This document shows, one piece after another, positions 22,750 through 33,000 of a stretch of DNA of 64,000 nt (its first letter is position 1; each line of letters starts with the position of its first letter). The DNA comes from Casuarina equisetifolia. Lineage: Eukaryota > Streptophyta > Magnoliopsida > Fagales > Casuarinaceae. The stretch is from NCBI GenBank assembly GCA_028551475.1, contig CM052361.1, forward strand, positions 15,813,274-15,877,273, read 5' to 3'. The position numbers and the translations under genes were made by a program. Below the pieces are notes generated by a model. The model saw nothing but the letters and a program-made list of their open reading frames with translations. It had not been told where the DNA came from and did not search any database.

Positions 22750-23060
22750 ACTCCTAGGTTGCTTCCCCAATCGATAGGCCTTTCCACTTGATGAGGAACT
22801 GACATCGTGGATGAACTTTTTTCTTATCAAGGACTCGATCGTCCAAGATCCTCTCAACATCCTTGTCAAACGACTTCAACATCGTCGGGGGAGCCCACTT
22901 AGACTGCCTCCGTCCTACCTCCACCTCATTTCTGTGGAATAGCTTCAACATACTCACATGGAAGACCAGATAGATCCTGAGGCCATACGGGAGGTCTAAC
23001 TGATAAGCCACCTTGCCAATTCTCGCCACGATCTCAAACGGTCCCATATACTTTCAACAC
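22750..23060 (-). pseudogene. Chromovirus integrase C-terminal region and chromodomain
   Basis: The frame contains 'GPFEIVARIGKVAYQLDLP' (the GPF/Y module of gypsy integrases), then 'HVSMLKLF' and a chromodomain with 'ILDDRVLDKK', 'FLIKWKGLSIGEATWEFEEE'. Chromodomains of such elements bind histone marks and guide insertion to heterochromatin. Two overlapping frames (22754-23047 and 22459-22869) share this region, so one frameshift or stop lies near the end of the chromodomain. Aromatic cage positions appear largely kept (W in WKG and in TWEF). Confidence 0.85.
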
Positions 23061-24246
23061 AAACCCTTGTGAAGAGGTTCATACACCTTATACTGATAAA
23101 GGAGAAATTTCACCAATACCTGATCCCCAATGTTGTATTCAACTGGTCTACGCTACTTATCAGCCCACTTCTTCATCCTCTTGATAGCCTTGTTCAAGTA
23201 GGATATGGCCACATTTGTATTCTTCTTCCATAAGCTTGCCAATTCATGCGTGCTGGGACATTGGCTTGATGGTTTTGCTTCAATTGTCGGAGGGTTCAAG
23301 GGCTGCTATCCCATCACCAACTCAAAAGGGCTCTTATTGGTCGACTAACTCCTCTATAAGTTATAGGAAAACTGTGCTACATCCACTAGCTTTGCCCAGT
23401 CTCTTTGGTTCTCGCCAACAAAGTATCGTAGATATATCTCCAACAAGCTATTCATCGTTTCTGTTTGCCCATCTCTCTATGAGTGGAAGCATGTAGAGAA
23501 CCATAATTATGAGCCCAAGAGGTTAAACAATTCTCGCCACAATTGACCAATGAATCGTGGATCTCAATCACTTACAATGTTTCGTGGTAAACCCCAATAT
23601 TTCACGACATGCTTTAGAAAAAGGCGCGCCATGACTTTAGCAATACACTCCACCGGGGACGGTATAAAGGTCCCATATTTCGAGAAACAGTCTACCACCA
23701 CTAGAATTGAGCTACACCCATTTGACTTTGGTAGCTTGGTAATGAAATCTTGGAGATACTCTCCCATGGACGACTTGGAATCAGTAATGGCTCTAATAGT
23801 CCCTCGGTAGCTTTCCTTTTTGGTTTATCTTGCTGGCAGACGAGATAAGCCTTCACAAACTATTCTATTTGATCTCGCATGTCGGGCCAGTAATACGAGG
23901 CTTCTAGAAGTGCTCTTGTCCTCCGTTGTCCCAGATGTCTTGCCCACTTGCTGTCATGGTGTTCACCAATAAGCTTGCGGTGGAGGTTTTGCCACTTAGG
24001 CATATACAAGCACCTCCCTTTTGTGTAAAGCAATCCGTCCTCTATCCAGAATTGTCTTGTCTTGCCCTTCTCCACAAGTTGCATCAATTGTTTAGCCACT
24101 GGATCATGAGCCATACCTTTTTTTATAATTGGTAGTGTATCCCCCATTGTTATGCTCATAGCAGCCAATTCACTTTTTCTGCTAAGAGCATTAGCCACTA
24201 CGTTGCCTTTCCCAAGCTTGTATTCCATAACATAATCAAACTCCAC
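23060..24246 (-). pseudogene. Chromovirus integrase N-terminal and catalytic core
   Basis: The open part 23860-24246 begins with the RNase H tail ('DYVMEYKLGKGNVVANALSR') and continues into the integrase zinc-binding HHCC region ('GEHHDSKWARHLG', then 'YYWPDMRDQIE', with 'CQQDK' beyond a stop). The catalytic core follows at 23564-23767 ('SSILVVVDCFSKY', first catalytic Asp; 'IVSD', second Asp), and the conserved 'DGQTETMNSLLE' (catalytic Glu) is just downstream. Stops separate the blocks, so a functional integrase cannot be made, but the D,D,E residues themselves are still legible. Confidence 0.85.
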
Positions 24247-24249
24247 TAG

Positions 24250-24840
24250 GAAATCCTACCATCTAGCCTGCTTTGGAGTCAGTTTCTTTTGTGACTGGAA
24301 AAAGCTTGTTACCACATTGTCTGTCTGGATTAAGAACTGTGAACCCATCAGATAGTGATGCTGTGTCCTTAGGCAATGGATGATTGTCGTCATTTCCTTT
24401 TCTTATATTGTATATCTTCCCTCAACTTCATTTAACTTTCTGCTTTCAAATGCGATTGGATGACCTTCTTGCATCAACACACCCCCAATGGCAAAATCAG
24501 AAGCATCGGAGTGTACTTCAAAATGCTTAGAGAAATCTGGTAATACTAACACTGGTTCCTGTGTCACTGCAGCTTTCAAATCTTCAAAAGCTCGTTAACA
24601 CGTCTCAGTCCAATCCCAAGGATTGGACTTTTTTAGTAGTTCAGTTAGAGGTGTAGCCCTCGTAGAGAACCTTACAATAAAACGTCGGTAATAGTTAATT
24701 AAACCTAAGAAAGATTTTAATTCTGTAACTTTAGTGGGAGCTTCACAATCTTGGATGGCTTTTACCTTTGTAAGATCCATCCAAAGAGTTCCTTGCTTAA
24801 TCACATAGCCATCACAGTCAAATCTATCTTTCCTATCCAC
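24250..24840 (-). pseudogene. Chromovirus RT tail and RNase H
   Basis: The first 81 codons (24595-24840) match only the end of gypsy RT ('KVKAIQDCEAPTKVTELKSF', 'LGLINYYRRFI', 'ATPLTELLKK'). RNase H follows with 'FEVHSDASDFAIGGVLMQ' and 'QTDNVVTSFF'. The fingers, palm and YxDD catalytic loop of RT are not present anywhere between this block and the protease about 75 bp upstream. This is a deletion of roughly 0.9 kb relative to ordinary chromoviruses. Confidence 0.8.
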
Positions 24841-25110
24841 TTACCAACATGTAAGTCTACTCCACAAGCTACTCCCACAACTGGCTACAGTGTGCTGTTT
24901 ACTATTTTGAGTGCTCATATATCTCTTCTCACCATTAGGCCTAGTTTTTTAGCTTCAGTAGGAATGATGAAGTTATTAATCGCAACTAAATCGACCATAG
25001 CCTTAGCAAGCTTGCCATTGATAGTGCATTCCACATACATTAGAGACCTTGTAGTTGACATTGAGGCTTCACTCTTCATCGAATTAAATGCTTGCAAAGC
25101 TAGTGACTAA
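24841..25110 (-). pseudogene. Chromovirus aspartic protease, catalytic motif altered
   Basis: The frame 24915-25097 reads 'LMYVECTINGKLAKAMVDLV' and 'NNFIIPTEAKKLGL', clearly the pepsin-like protease of gypsy elements, which cleaves the polyprotein. The active-site triad that should read D-T-G or D-S-G reads D-L-V here, so it would be inactive. Downstream, 'KIGKIDLTVMAM' is the last recognisable protease-side sequence before the text jumps to the RT tail. Confidence 0.8.
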
Positions 25111-25184
25111 TCTTGTTCTACTATGGATTTAGCTGGAGCTTCAACTTAGATTGGTTGTTGTTCAATGGTGTTGAGTGAACTCCT

Positions 25185-26191
25185 TTTTGGGCAGTAATTC
25201 ATGATGTGGGGCCCACCACAAAGGAAACATTCCCTTTTTGCCCCATCATTCCGATTGAATGCAAGTATGCTCTCGTTCCCACCATTGTGGTTTCGTAGAG
25301 GTTTATTCCCACCACTTTGAGTCGATTGGGTTCTACTACTACCATTTCCTAAGTTCTCTCCCTAAGTTGGTGGTATGTTGTTTCCAGATTCAATGGGTCT
25401 GCAATCTGGTAGGGACTCCACAACTGAGATGGCTTGACTTAACGTACGTACATCTCTTTTTTCCACTTCATCCATAGCCCACTTTTGGAGTCCAATGGTG
25501 AAGAAGTATAAGAGAGTTAATTCTGGTATGTTCCTAAGATACAAAGTCACATATGAGAATGCTTGTACATATGCTTGTAAAGTGGTTGTATGTTGCAAGA
25601 AGCGAAAGGTATCATGAGCCCTTCGATGAATGTTCATTGGCAGAAATTGTTTCTTCAAAGCCTTCTTAGAGGCCTCAAAAGTGGAGATTTCTTCTTCTCT
25701 GGTCTCTGTTTCTCGGCACTTTCTCCTCCACCACACATTCGCACTTCCGTAAGATAATAGGCTGCGGTTTACACTTTGTATTAATTATCTATGATATAGG
25801 CCATCTTGAAATATTGCTCCAAATGCCAAATGAAATCCTTAACTTCTGTGGCATCTCAGTTGCCACTATAGCACTTAGGTTTAGGGATGTCATTGTGTGG
25901 GGCATTACTGGAGTTAGGTCTCTTCTGTAACTGATCTAGCTTCTCTCTAAACTCTAGCATCTTTTCTTCCATACTAGAGATGTAACTTTCAACCAAACCA
26001 AGTCTGTCATTGGCAGATGTCAACATTGCAATTTTGTTTTGTAGAGTTTCAATCTTGGTCTTGGATACCTCAGCTTCTTTTTCTAGAATGTTGATTCTAT
26101 CTTCCAGAGAGATCCCCTTGTCTGATGGGGAGGTCTTGCGTTTTGCCCTCTTCTTTGGACATTGGGAATCTGTTACGCCCTTGGATGCCAT
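25185..26191 (-). pseudogene. Chromovirus gag (capsid and zinc knuckle)
   Basis: Starts at ATG 26191 with a basic segment ('PKKRAKRK') and a coiled-coil-like stretch ('ISLEDRINILEKEAEVSKTK'), runs to a stop at 25856 and resumes in other frames. The capsid core is in 25362-25736 ('MWWRRK' at the start, 'LQKWAMDEVEKRDVRTLSQA' later), equivalent to gag regions of plant chromoviruses. A CCHC zinc knuckle ('CFLCGGPHIMNYC', CX2CX3HX4C) is at about 25190-25229. Gag packages element RNA. At least one stop and one frameshift break it. Confidence 0.8.
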
Positions 26192-26233
26192 CCTCTTGTC
26201 CGTCTTGAGCTAACCTGGCTCCTTAATACTAAT

Positions 26234-26711
26234 TGTCACGGTCTTAGTAGATCTATGCAACATCTAGGTCTTAGCAAAGATCTGGGTCAGCTTTCTACGC
26301 TCTCAGTTCACTACTTGAAAACCATAACAAGACAACTTGGTTAGTCCCAAGACAACCTGTGAAGAAATTGGCAAAATAAATGGCGCACACAAACACATGT
26401 CTGAATGTACATCTTTATTTAACCAGAGAATTATCTAAGTTACAAGCAACAAGGCAAACAAGTTACAAACAACAGGACAAAGACTCTTATACACCCAATG
26501 GGGTCACACTTTATACAAAAAAACTATTTACATTACATCACAGCAAAACTGCAAACAAAGCATAATAACGGTACAAGACATGGGCACCACCTAAATGGGT
26601 GACCCAACACAAGGAAACTAAACAAGTAGCTCCCTCTATAGTATAGGTGAGTGATAGGAAGTCACGTCCTCTGTTGGCAAATCCCTCGGCTCGTACTGCC
26701 GGTCTAGAACA
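26234..26711 (-). repeat. Chromovirus 5' LTR
   Basis: 478 bp, starting TGTTCTAG at 26711 and ending CGTGACA at 26234 on the minus strand. It is homologous to 21950-22424. It contains its own small duplication ('aagttacaa.caaca' repeated near 26437-26480) absent from the 3' LTR. A classical initiator-Met primer-binding site is not evident just inside it; the sequence there reads ATTAGTATTAAGGAGCC. Confidence 0.9.
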
Positions 26712-28360
26712 CTAGTCCCTTGACGGAAACACCTGTACATAGCCATGCCATCTAAAAAATCATTAATCAGCCTCTAATGATATGTGACTCACCTTTAAAA
26801 GTAACTCTCGTATCCATTTATTTATTTCCCAATTATCAACTTAAAATATCTCAGAGTTTGAAGCAACGGGCAAGATACATAAGATAATTAATAATTAGAT
26901 GACACGTAATGCAATTGGTTCAGACAGAGTTCTCAATTGCAGGAATTATAACTTGAAGGTAGCTCAGATATTAATTATTGATCACAGCTCAAAACACATC
27001 GGTAAATCTGCGCACGTGAAAGCACAAAAACTAAACAATCAGATTGTTGGCTCTATATTGCAGCTCATGTCGTAGCAGATTAATTATGGGCGAGGCCACC
27101 ACCCCTCCCGTCAATTTTCTACCTCTGATATCCTTCTCTCCAAGGGACGCAACTTTGGTCAAATGATGAAAATGACGGCGATAATAATCTACTGAGTAAG
27201 TGCTTCCGCTTTAATAACACCAAAGCAATCACGGAAATCTCTTTATGACATTTTATAGGACTATAATGAAATGTAGGTGCCTGATCCATCGAACCCACGA
27301 AACTCTGCTTTCTTCATCTAGCGGCAATGTACTGGCATACATCTGAATCTTTCACATACTATGTATTTATAAAAGGCAGATCTAGTGACGTACTGGTGAA
27401 AAATAAGTCGAAGACCATTAAACAATCATTTCTGCAATTTGCATTTCTCCACATCATAAATCAAATCAAATAGTTTAAAACTGCCTATCTTGCTTGTTGG
27501 ATTCATAAAGTTTGAGAGTCAATCCCAAACTACTAGTAATAAATGAAAACTCATCTTCTCGTGAAGGTCATCCCTCACTCTAATACTATCTTAGAATTTA
27601 AAAATTTATCCCAAAACCTCTAAGACCAAATAGTTAAAAAAAAAAAGACCCATCCTTCCGTCACCAAAACTTCTACTTTCACAAAGTGAATATCAGGTTT
27701 CAGTTTTATATGGATTAAAAATTTTATAAACTATTATTAACTTGATGCTGGGAAACCATGACCTCTATTAGAACAAAACTTGATGGGTCGTTTTGTCAGA
27801 AGTCTTTTAAAAGTTGCAAATGGGTTGATTTTACATGGATGTCGAACGGACCATTGTCCTGCGCAAACGAGGTATTTACTCCAGGAGGAAAAAAGGAAAT
27901 AAATAGAGAAGAACACAAAGGAAAGACGTACAAGGAGAGAGGGCCTGTCAAAGATGGTCAAAAAAAGAACAACGTGGTCCATTGCACGCAGGTTTTAAAA
28001 GTCATAAAAGACGGGCAGGTGCATTCATTGAATCAGTTACCTAGAGACGCCCCTTGGGTCTCGCTTCACATACGCAACAATCTCACAACATCACAGAAGA
28101 TGACAAAGCCTTCTATTGCTGAGTAAGTCCAAAACAGAGTCAGTAAATTATTTTGAAACTCATAGCTGCTCAAAACTCTCTCTCTCTCTCGTCCTATTCT
28201 TTTTATCTCCTCTGTTCTACTCCATAACTTTTTCTTTATCTGGAACTTAAACTGTACATGGATTGAAGATTAAACACCCGCATGCTCACTGTTTTTTGCA
28301 TCAGATACCAAATCTGAACTCCAGTGACCATCCTTGTCCCATAAATTCTTCGCTCTTTCT
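26712..28360. other. Intergenic between chromovirus and MYB gene; unrecognised 122-codon ORF
   Basis: The DNA is less repetitive than the flanks. A plus-strand frame of 122 codons (27758-28126) is lysine-rich and polar, matches no family I know, and is antisense-flanking to the 3' end of the MYB gene. Without splice or homology support I do not call it a gene. A CT microsatellite-like run lies near 28177-28191. The MYB 3' untranslated region should lie immediately below 28361. Confidence 0.4.
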
Positions 28361-29964
28361 CTAGGTACCTCCGACTCCTAGGAAATCGATGAACGGCATG
28401 TTGATTTTCCCTTTCATATTGTCGTTTCCCATAAACATTGAGATATCAGTCTTATTGGTGGCCACCGACTCAGCTGCAGAGACTTCTGAGTTTGAATCAG
28501 AATGCCCAGATTGATCCTCACCCACAACTGTGCCAGTGGACAGACGCTTGTAGAACTTGTCATAATCCCTATCAGCCACCGTCACCTCCCTATCTGCAAA
28601 AGAATCTGCAATCCAAAATGAAGTATGAAAGACTTGGAGTAGATGATATAATTTAATAAACAGCACTTGAGTAGAAAGCCAGAGGACAAAAAGAAAAAGA
28701 AACACCAGTGATTTCCACTGAGAGGAAGCGGAAAAGAACATACCGAAATGTGACCCACAAGGTTGATGCTGCTGCAATGGACCAAACTTGGTGAAAAAAC
28801 TGGGGGAAACTTTGTTTGAAGAGGGAGTGAGGGAGAGATCAGTGCAGGTTGAAGCAGATTCATCCATGGTGTTTGAGTTGGCTGAATCACTGCAAGCATT
28901 GGTCTTGAAAGTCATATCAAAGCCCTTTGTGAGGATCTGAGAAGAAGAGGGCTTTCTCCTTCGGTAAATACTAGACTGTTCTCTGTGCTTCCTAGCCATG
29001 ATCACATGCCAATGGTTCTTGACTGCATTGTCAGTTCTGCCAGGGAAGAGCCTAGCAATCATGGCCCATTTGTTACCATATAGCCTATGCGCGGCTAAGA
29101 GCCTTTCTTCTTCTTCCTCAGAAAAAGCCCTCCTGTTAATCCTTGGATCTAACTGATTAAACCACCTTAATCTGCAACTCTTCCCTGAAAATTATTTAAA
29201 AAAAACACGTTTAAGACCAAAGACAAGAAAATGAATTATCAATTGATACCTTTGACGAATCTTTTCATTCTACCAAGGCGGAATGAAAGCATAAGCATAA
29301 CAACGAAGTTCCTCAAAAACTAAGTCATTTGTTGTTCTTTCAGAATATAGGACATTTCCAAAATACCCAGTCAAACAAAAGAAAAAAGGAGGCATCTATT
29401 TTAACATAGGCAAAAACCTCTTTATGCTTATCAATCCACATTACATTTTTCGGCAAATCACAACATGTCAACCCCGCTTGATAGAACCTTTGAGTTACCT
29501 GATCTTCCATCAAGATTTTCGGCAATCAAGTTCCAGTTCTGAGGACCATATTGGGCTACAAGCTCTTTGAGCTTGGCATCTTCAGCAGGCCTCCAATGGC
29601 CTCTGGCACAAAGCTTGGTGTGCCCACTTTTCCCAGTTGAGGATCTGTTGTTTGGCTCTACTTCCACAAATTTCAAAGGAAGCCCTTTCCTCTCAACCCC
29701 AAAATACCCATCACTCCCATCATCGACTCTCTCTGTTCCTCTATTTTCTGATGGCTGAAAAATGAATTGGTTTTTGCTATGCTCCAGTGAGGGGCTTAAA
29801 ATCTGAAACTCCATTTCGGAAGTCCTAGAAAATCTCTCCCCGGGATGATCCATGACCCCTACAGTATTAGAGAGGGAAAGTTGAGATGAAGGAGGGGGCA
29901 TAAAGTACATATTCTGATGCCCATTGAAAACACTAAGATCACCCCTTAGGGGTTGTAGACTCAT
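28361..29964 (-). CDS. MYB105/117-like: R2R3-MYB transcription factor, subgroup 21 (MYB105/MYB117, LOF type)
   Basis: A nuclear DNA-binding regulator. Close relatives (Arabidopsis LATERAL ORGAN FUSION genes MYB117/MYB105) act in organ-boundary and axillary-meristem formation. Three exons: 29499-29964, 28744-29184, 28361-28605. Both introns (29185-29498 and 28606-28743) have GT...AG ends and join in frame, giving 383 residues plus stop. R2 lies at about residues 120-170 ('[16 protein letters not shown]', W124, W144, W163) and R3 at about 172-222, with Phe in place of the first Trp ('[13 protein letters not shown]', '[19 protein letters not shown]'). The C-terminus ends '[11 protein letters not shown]', the subgroup-21 signature. 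The N-terminal 115 residues are poorly conserved in the family. The start is the first ATG of the open frame. Structure looks intact and functional; orthology within the clade is inferred. Confidence 0.95.
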
Positions 29965-30610
29965 CGCTAGTGAAATAGCAGATAAACCCAGAAAAGAAAT
30001 TAAAATTAAGCAAACAGAGGAAAATGAGTCTTTGTAATGCTAGACAGAAAGCAAAAAACTGGGGATTTTCTCTTCGATTCTGGTGAGGGCGTTTAGAGAA
30101 GGAAACTAACAAGAAAACCAGAAAGAAGAAGGATGAATTGCATTTTCCATTTTCCCTCTGCTGTTTCCCCGATTCGGTTTTGTTTGGCAGAAGAGAAAGG
30201 GAGTTAAAAAAAAAAAAAAAAAAGGGGGGGGAGCGTGGGGTTGAGCTCTCGAAGTGGGGCTGAGAAGAATCAGAAGAGACGAGGAGGTTATAAAGAAGGG
30301 GAACAGCTGCTAGAATATAGAATAGGTTCCACTGTTAAAAGAAGCAGCCAAAACAATAGAGAAGAGAAGGGTGCGCACGATTCTCCCTCTCGCTCTCTTC
30401 TCGTTAAAATTCCTCTCGATGGAGAAAGGAAAGGTCAGGGACCTCTTTTAAGTTTGAGACCGCTGCCACTCGCTCTTGGGAAGACATGTCTTCTCTCTCT
30501 AGGAAAGTCTGTGCAGTGCATGCAATTCGAGAACCGCTCGTGTGGGTGGTGGCCCCGGTGGGAGTCCATCTAAGCATTAAACAACATGTTTGGTCTCGAT
30601 CTTGCTGTTG

Positions 30611-30613
<3 letters not shown>
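29965..30613 (-). promoter_or_regulatory. 5' untranslated/proximal promoter region of the MYB gene
   Basis: This is the sequence upstream of the MYB start codon on the minus strand. It has no repeats shared with the transposons. It includes an A-run/G-run at about 30207-30231 and purine/pyrimidine-skewed DNA. I could not identify a convincing TATA box, so the transcription start is undefined. The 112-codon plus-strand frame at 30235-30573 lies antisense here and resembles no family; I regard it as chance. Confidence 0.5.

Positions 30614-30651
<38 letters not shown>
30614..30651. repeat. CT/GA microsatellite upstream of MYB
   Basis: An uninterrupted CT run of about 19 units (GA on the MYB sense strand), about 650 bp upstream of the MYB start codon. 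GA/CT tracts are frequent in plant promoters and 5' leaders, where BASIC PENTACYSTEINE (GAGA-binding) proteins bind. The regulatory role here is inferred. It is also likely to be length-polymorphic. Confidence 0.9.
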
Positions 30652-30655
<4 letters not shown>

Positions 30656-30834
30656 CGGGCTTTGGGAGAAACCAGGCTCTGTTTGTCTGTTTGTGAAGAT
30701 GTTTTTACTTCAAATTTAGTTTTTCGGACGATCTTGCTTTTTTTGGAATCACCCCCTACCTCCACCATCCTCTCGCTCCGTGCTCATAAACGTCTGAATC
30801 CACATATCTATTTCTCTGCGTTTCTATCTGAATG

Positions 30835-30955
30835 TCTAATGGGTTGCTCAAAGATCGCTTGTCCTGCAGTCGAGCACCGATGCCTTGATCAAGAAGTAAA
30901 GGGATCAAATCTCACGGTGTTGAACAAGAAGGGAGGGAAGCTACGCCGCAGATAA
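30835..30955 (+). mobile_element. tRNA-derived sequence, probable SINE relic
   Basis: The text 'agtcgagcaccgatgcc', an anticodon-arm-like 'ccttgatcaag' and 'gggatcaaatctc' (B-box-like) occur in the order and spacing of a tRNA. Its translation gives the 'VEHRCLDQEVKGSN' string typical of translated tRNA-like DNA. No complete cloverleaf forms, as the acceptor arm is not legible, so it is not a working tRNA gene. No target-site duplication was found. Confidence 0.4.
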
Positions 30956-32230
30956 TCGTGAACACTTTTGAGAATCACAAGTTGTAAATTAAATTAAAAA
31001 CTAGGTGAAAGGTTCATTAGAATAGGTGAGTTTCATTGTCAGTACAAGACAAAAATATGTGATAATTTTCAGAACGCGGGTGTGCCTGTCTCCACTTGGT
31101 TCCACAATATTCTCTGTTATTTTTCTATTTTATTAGAAGCACTTGATGTGTAATCTAATTACAGTTACCGCCGAAAGATGTTCTTCCCCTTCTTTCTTTA
31201 TTGTATTTTCTTTTCCTTTTCTTCTTCTTGTATAGTTATTCATGCAGATTCCTAAACCCCAAGTGCACTTGATGATAACAAAGAATTAAACATTAAGTAT
31301 CATCTTTTTCCTAATGTTGATAAACAAGGGTCATCCCGATGACCATTTTTATCTTTGAGGAGATCAAAGGTGCATGCCCATGAAAAGCGTGAACTCGTAG
31401 CACCATGACATTCGGCATAAATAAAAAGTGGTTTTCGTCCCTAAAATCGACAGGATATGCTGCATGATTAAGTCTTCTGATGGGACGTGGCTTTTAATAT
31501 TTTAACACTAAAATAATGAAAAGTAATGGCAAGTTTGGTTTGTAAAAACTGATCAAAGACCCACTTTACGACCGCACAACAAAACCTAGTGCTTGACTGG
31601 TTTCCCATAATCACTTAGTATTCTGCTTAAGGTTTAGAAAACGAAGAATTATACGATCTAATCCATTCCTTTTTCCCGTTCTCCCTTATAACAGACTAGA
31701 TAAATAAACCAAGTACCTTTCCTTTGCGATGAATCACTCACTCCACTCTTCTTTTTCTCCCTCACTTTTGATTGATTTTTGGTTACTTTCGCTTTCTATA
31801 GTTTAGTACACGATAATGCTCAGTCAGCTAAACCTGTAAAACATCAACAGTTATTCCATTCTTTCTTCTGAATCTTTTTGACCAGCGAAATGATTGTCAC
31901 GCTTTTTGTGCCTTTCTATTTTCTTCAATATTTTTATCTATCTTTGATTTGTCTCCCTTTTTCACCCTTTGGGTGGCGGGTGCAAATAGCTCCTCATCAT
32001 CAAATGAACAACCCACCCCACCTACTAACTTCTCACAATGGATGATTTTTAAAGAATTTACCACTACACAAGTGAAGTTTTGAATTCGCAACTGCACCTA
32101 AAAGATGCTTAGGTGCACCTAATCTATGAAGCCATATGATGCTCGTTCACAATTCTCTAATGTTTAATAAAAAAAATTAATTTAATGGTTAAAAGAAATC
32201 TCCTTAATTCAATTATTTTTGCAACAAAAC
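30956..32230. other. Intergenic, no gene recognised
   Basis: Low-repeat DNA without a supported frame. The 66-codon minus frame at 31897-32097 is not recognisable. Confidence 0.5.
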
Positions 32231-33000
32231 CACTGAAGAATGAGAAAGAATAGAAAAAAAAGTAAAGAGAGAAAAAGGAAAAGTTGAGGGGTGATAACAG
32301 AGAAAAGATCATATCATAAAAGAGTGACTGGGAGAAAGATCTGCTTTTTATTGCCCCGAATCTGAGTAACAGAAGAGAGAGAAGGAAAAACCGAAAACCG
32401 AGAAAAGCAGCAAAGACCCACATAATTGCAAACACGGAAGAAAGAGAGGAGAGAGGGGCATGAGAGGGAGGGCGTCTGAGCAAAGAAAGAATGAACCTGG
32501 GAAAGAAGCGGGTGCAGTACGTCATGTGGGACTTCTGCACAGTTGGGCACACGCGTGGGAAAGCCTCTGTGGCAGACAACGATTTCCAGTTTCCGTTTCA
32601 ACAACCCACTGCTTGCTGCCTTTTTCTGAGTGTAACGTAAGTCCGTCTCTCTCTCTCTCTCTCTCTCTGCTTTTGATTTGGTCACCATCGTGGCTTTTGC
32701 TTTTCTGTATATTTTTTTTTTTCCCTCCTTTTGGTTCTCATGCACCCTCTCCTTTTTGGTTGTTTTCGGAAACCGTTTTGCTCTTTTGGCTTTGCATGAT
32801 GACGTTAATATGCGTTACACGTGCGGTTTCATCCCTACCGCACACGTCTACGGGCCAGGCCTGAGTTGCTCTTCGTCGTGCGTAGACCACCGTCGTAACG
32901 ATTTTTTGTGAAAAGCTGGACGGACTAACGAGATCAGTGAGGATTTCCCGGCGGGTCCCACCCTCTTCTCGAAGTTGACGAAACTTTCATTACCTCCCCC
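32231..33000. promoter_or_regulatory. GC-richer, low-repeat island with CT tract and G-box
   Basis: This segment is more GC-rich than its surroundings and contains a CT run at about 32647-32668 and a palindromic CACGTG G-box at 32818-32823 inside 'acacgtgc', the core of abscisic-acid-response-type elements. Several frames overlap on both strands (32314-32745 minus, 32460-32864 plus), none with a recognisable product. 'GTAAGT' follows the plus frame at about 32637-32642 and could be a splice donor. It may be a distal MYB regulatory region or the 5' exon of an unidentified non-coding transcript. Confidence 0.3.

Larger units (their letters stand above)
21950..26711 (-). mobile_element. Ty3/gypsy chromovirus, two-LTR, internally deleted
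   Basis: A 4762-bp element on the minus strand with related LTRs at both ends (26234-26711 and 21950-22424), a polypurine tract next to the 3' LTR and the gypsy order gag, protease, (RT remnant), RNase H, integrase, chromodomain. The C-terminal chromodomain places it among plant chromoviruses. Most of RT is missing between protease and the RT tail, and stops interrupt several domains, so it is not autonomous. The flanking tetranucleotides CCAG and CTAG may be a decayed target-site duplication. The two LTRs differ at many positions, so the insertion is not recent. Confidence 0.9.

Noticed and set aside
27758-28126. 122-codon plus-strand ORF as a gene
   Set aside because: No homology that I recognise, no splice context and low-complexity Lys-rich parts; left as an unassigned frame.
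28582-28899. 105-codon minus frame within the MYB gene
   Set aside because: It is an out-of-frame reading of MYB exon 2 and intron 2; the spliced model explains the region.
29340-29525. 61-codon minus frame within the MYB gene
   Set aside because: It lies mostly in intron 1 and is out of frame with exon 1.
30577-30955. Frames of 63-121 codons across the CT microsatellite
   Set aside because: The translated product is mainly a Ser-Leu or Arg-Glu repeat from the CT/GA run plus tRNA-like DNA.
30835-30955. Functional tRNA gene
   Set aside because: D-, anticodon- and T-arm-like pieces exist but no acceptor stem pairs, so only a tRNA-derived relic is supported.
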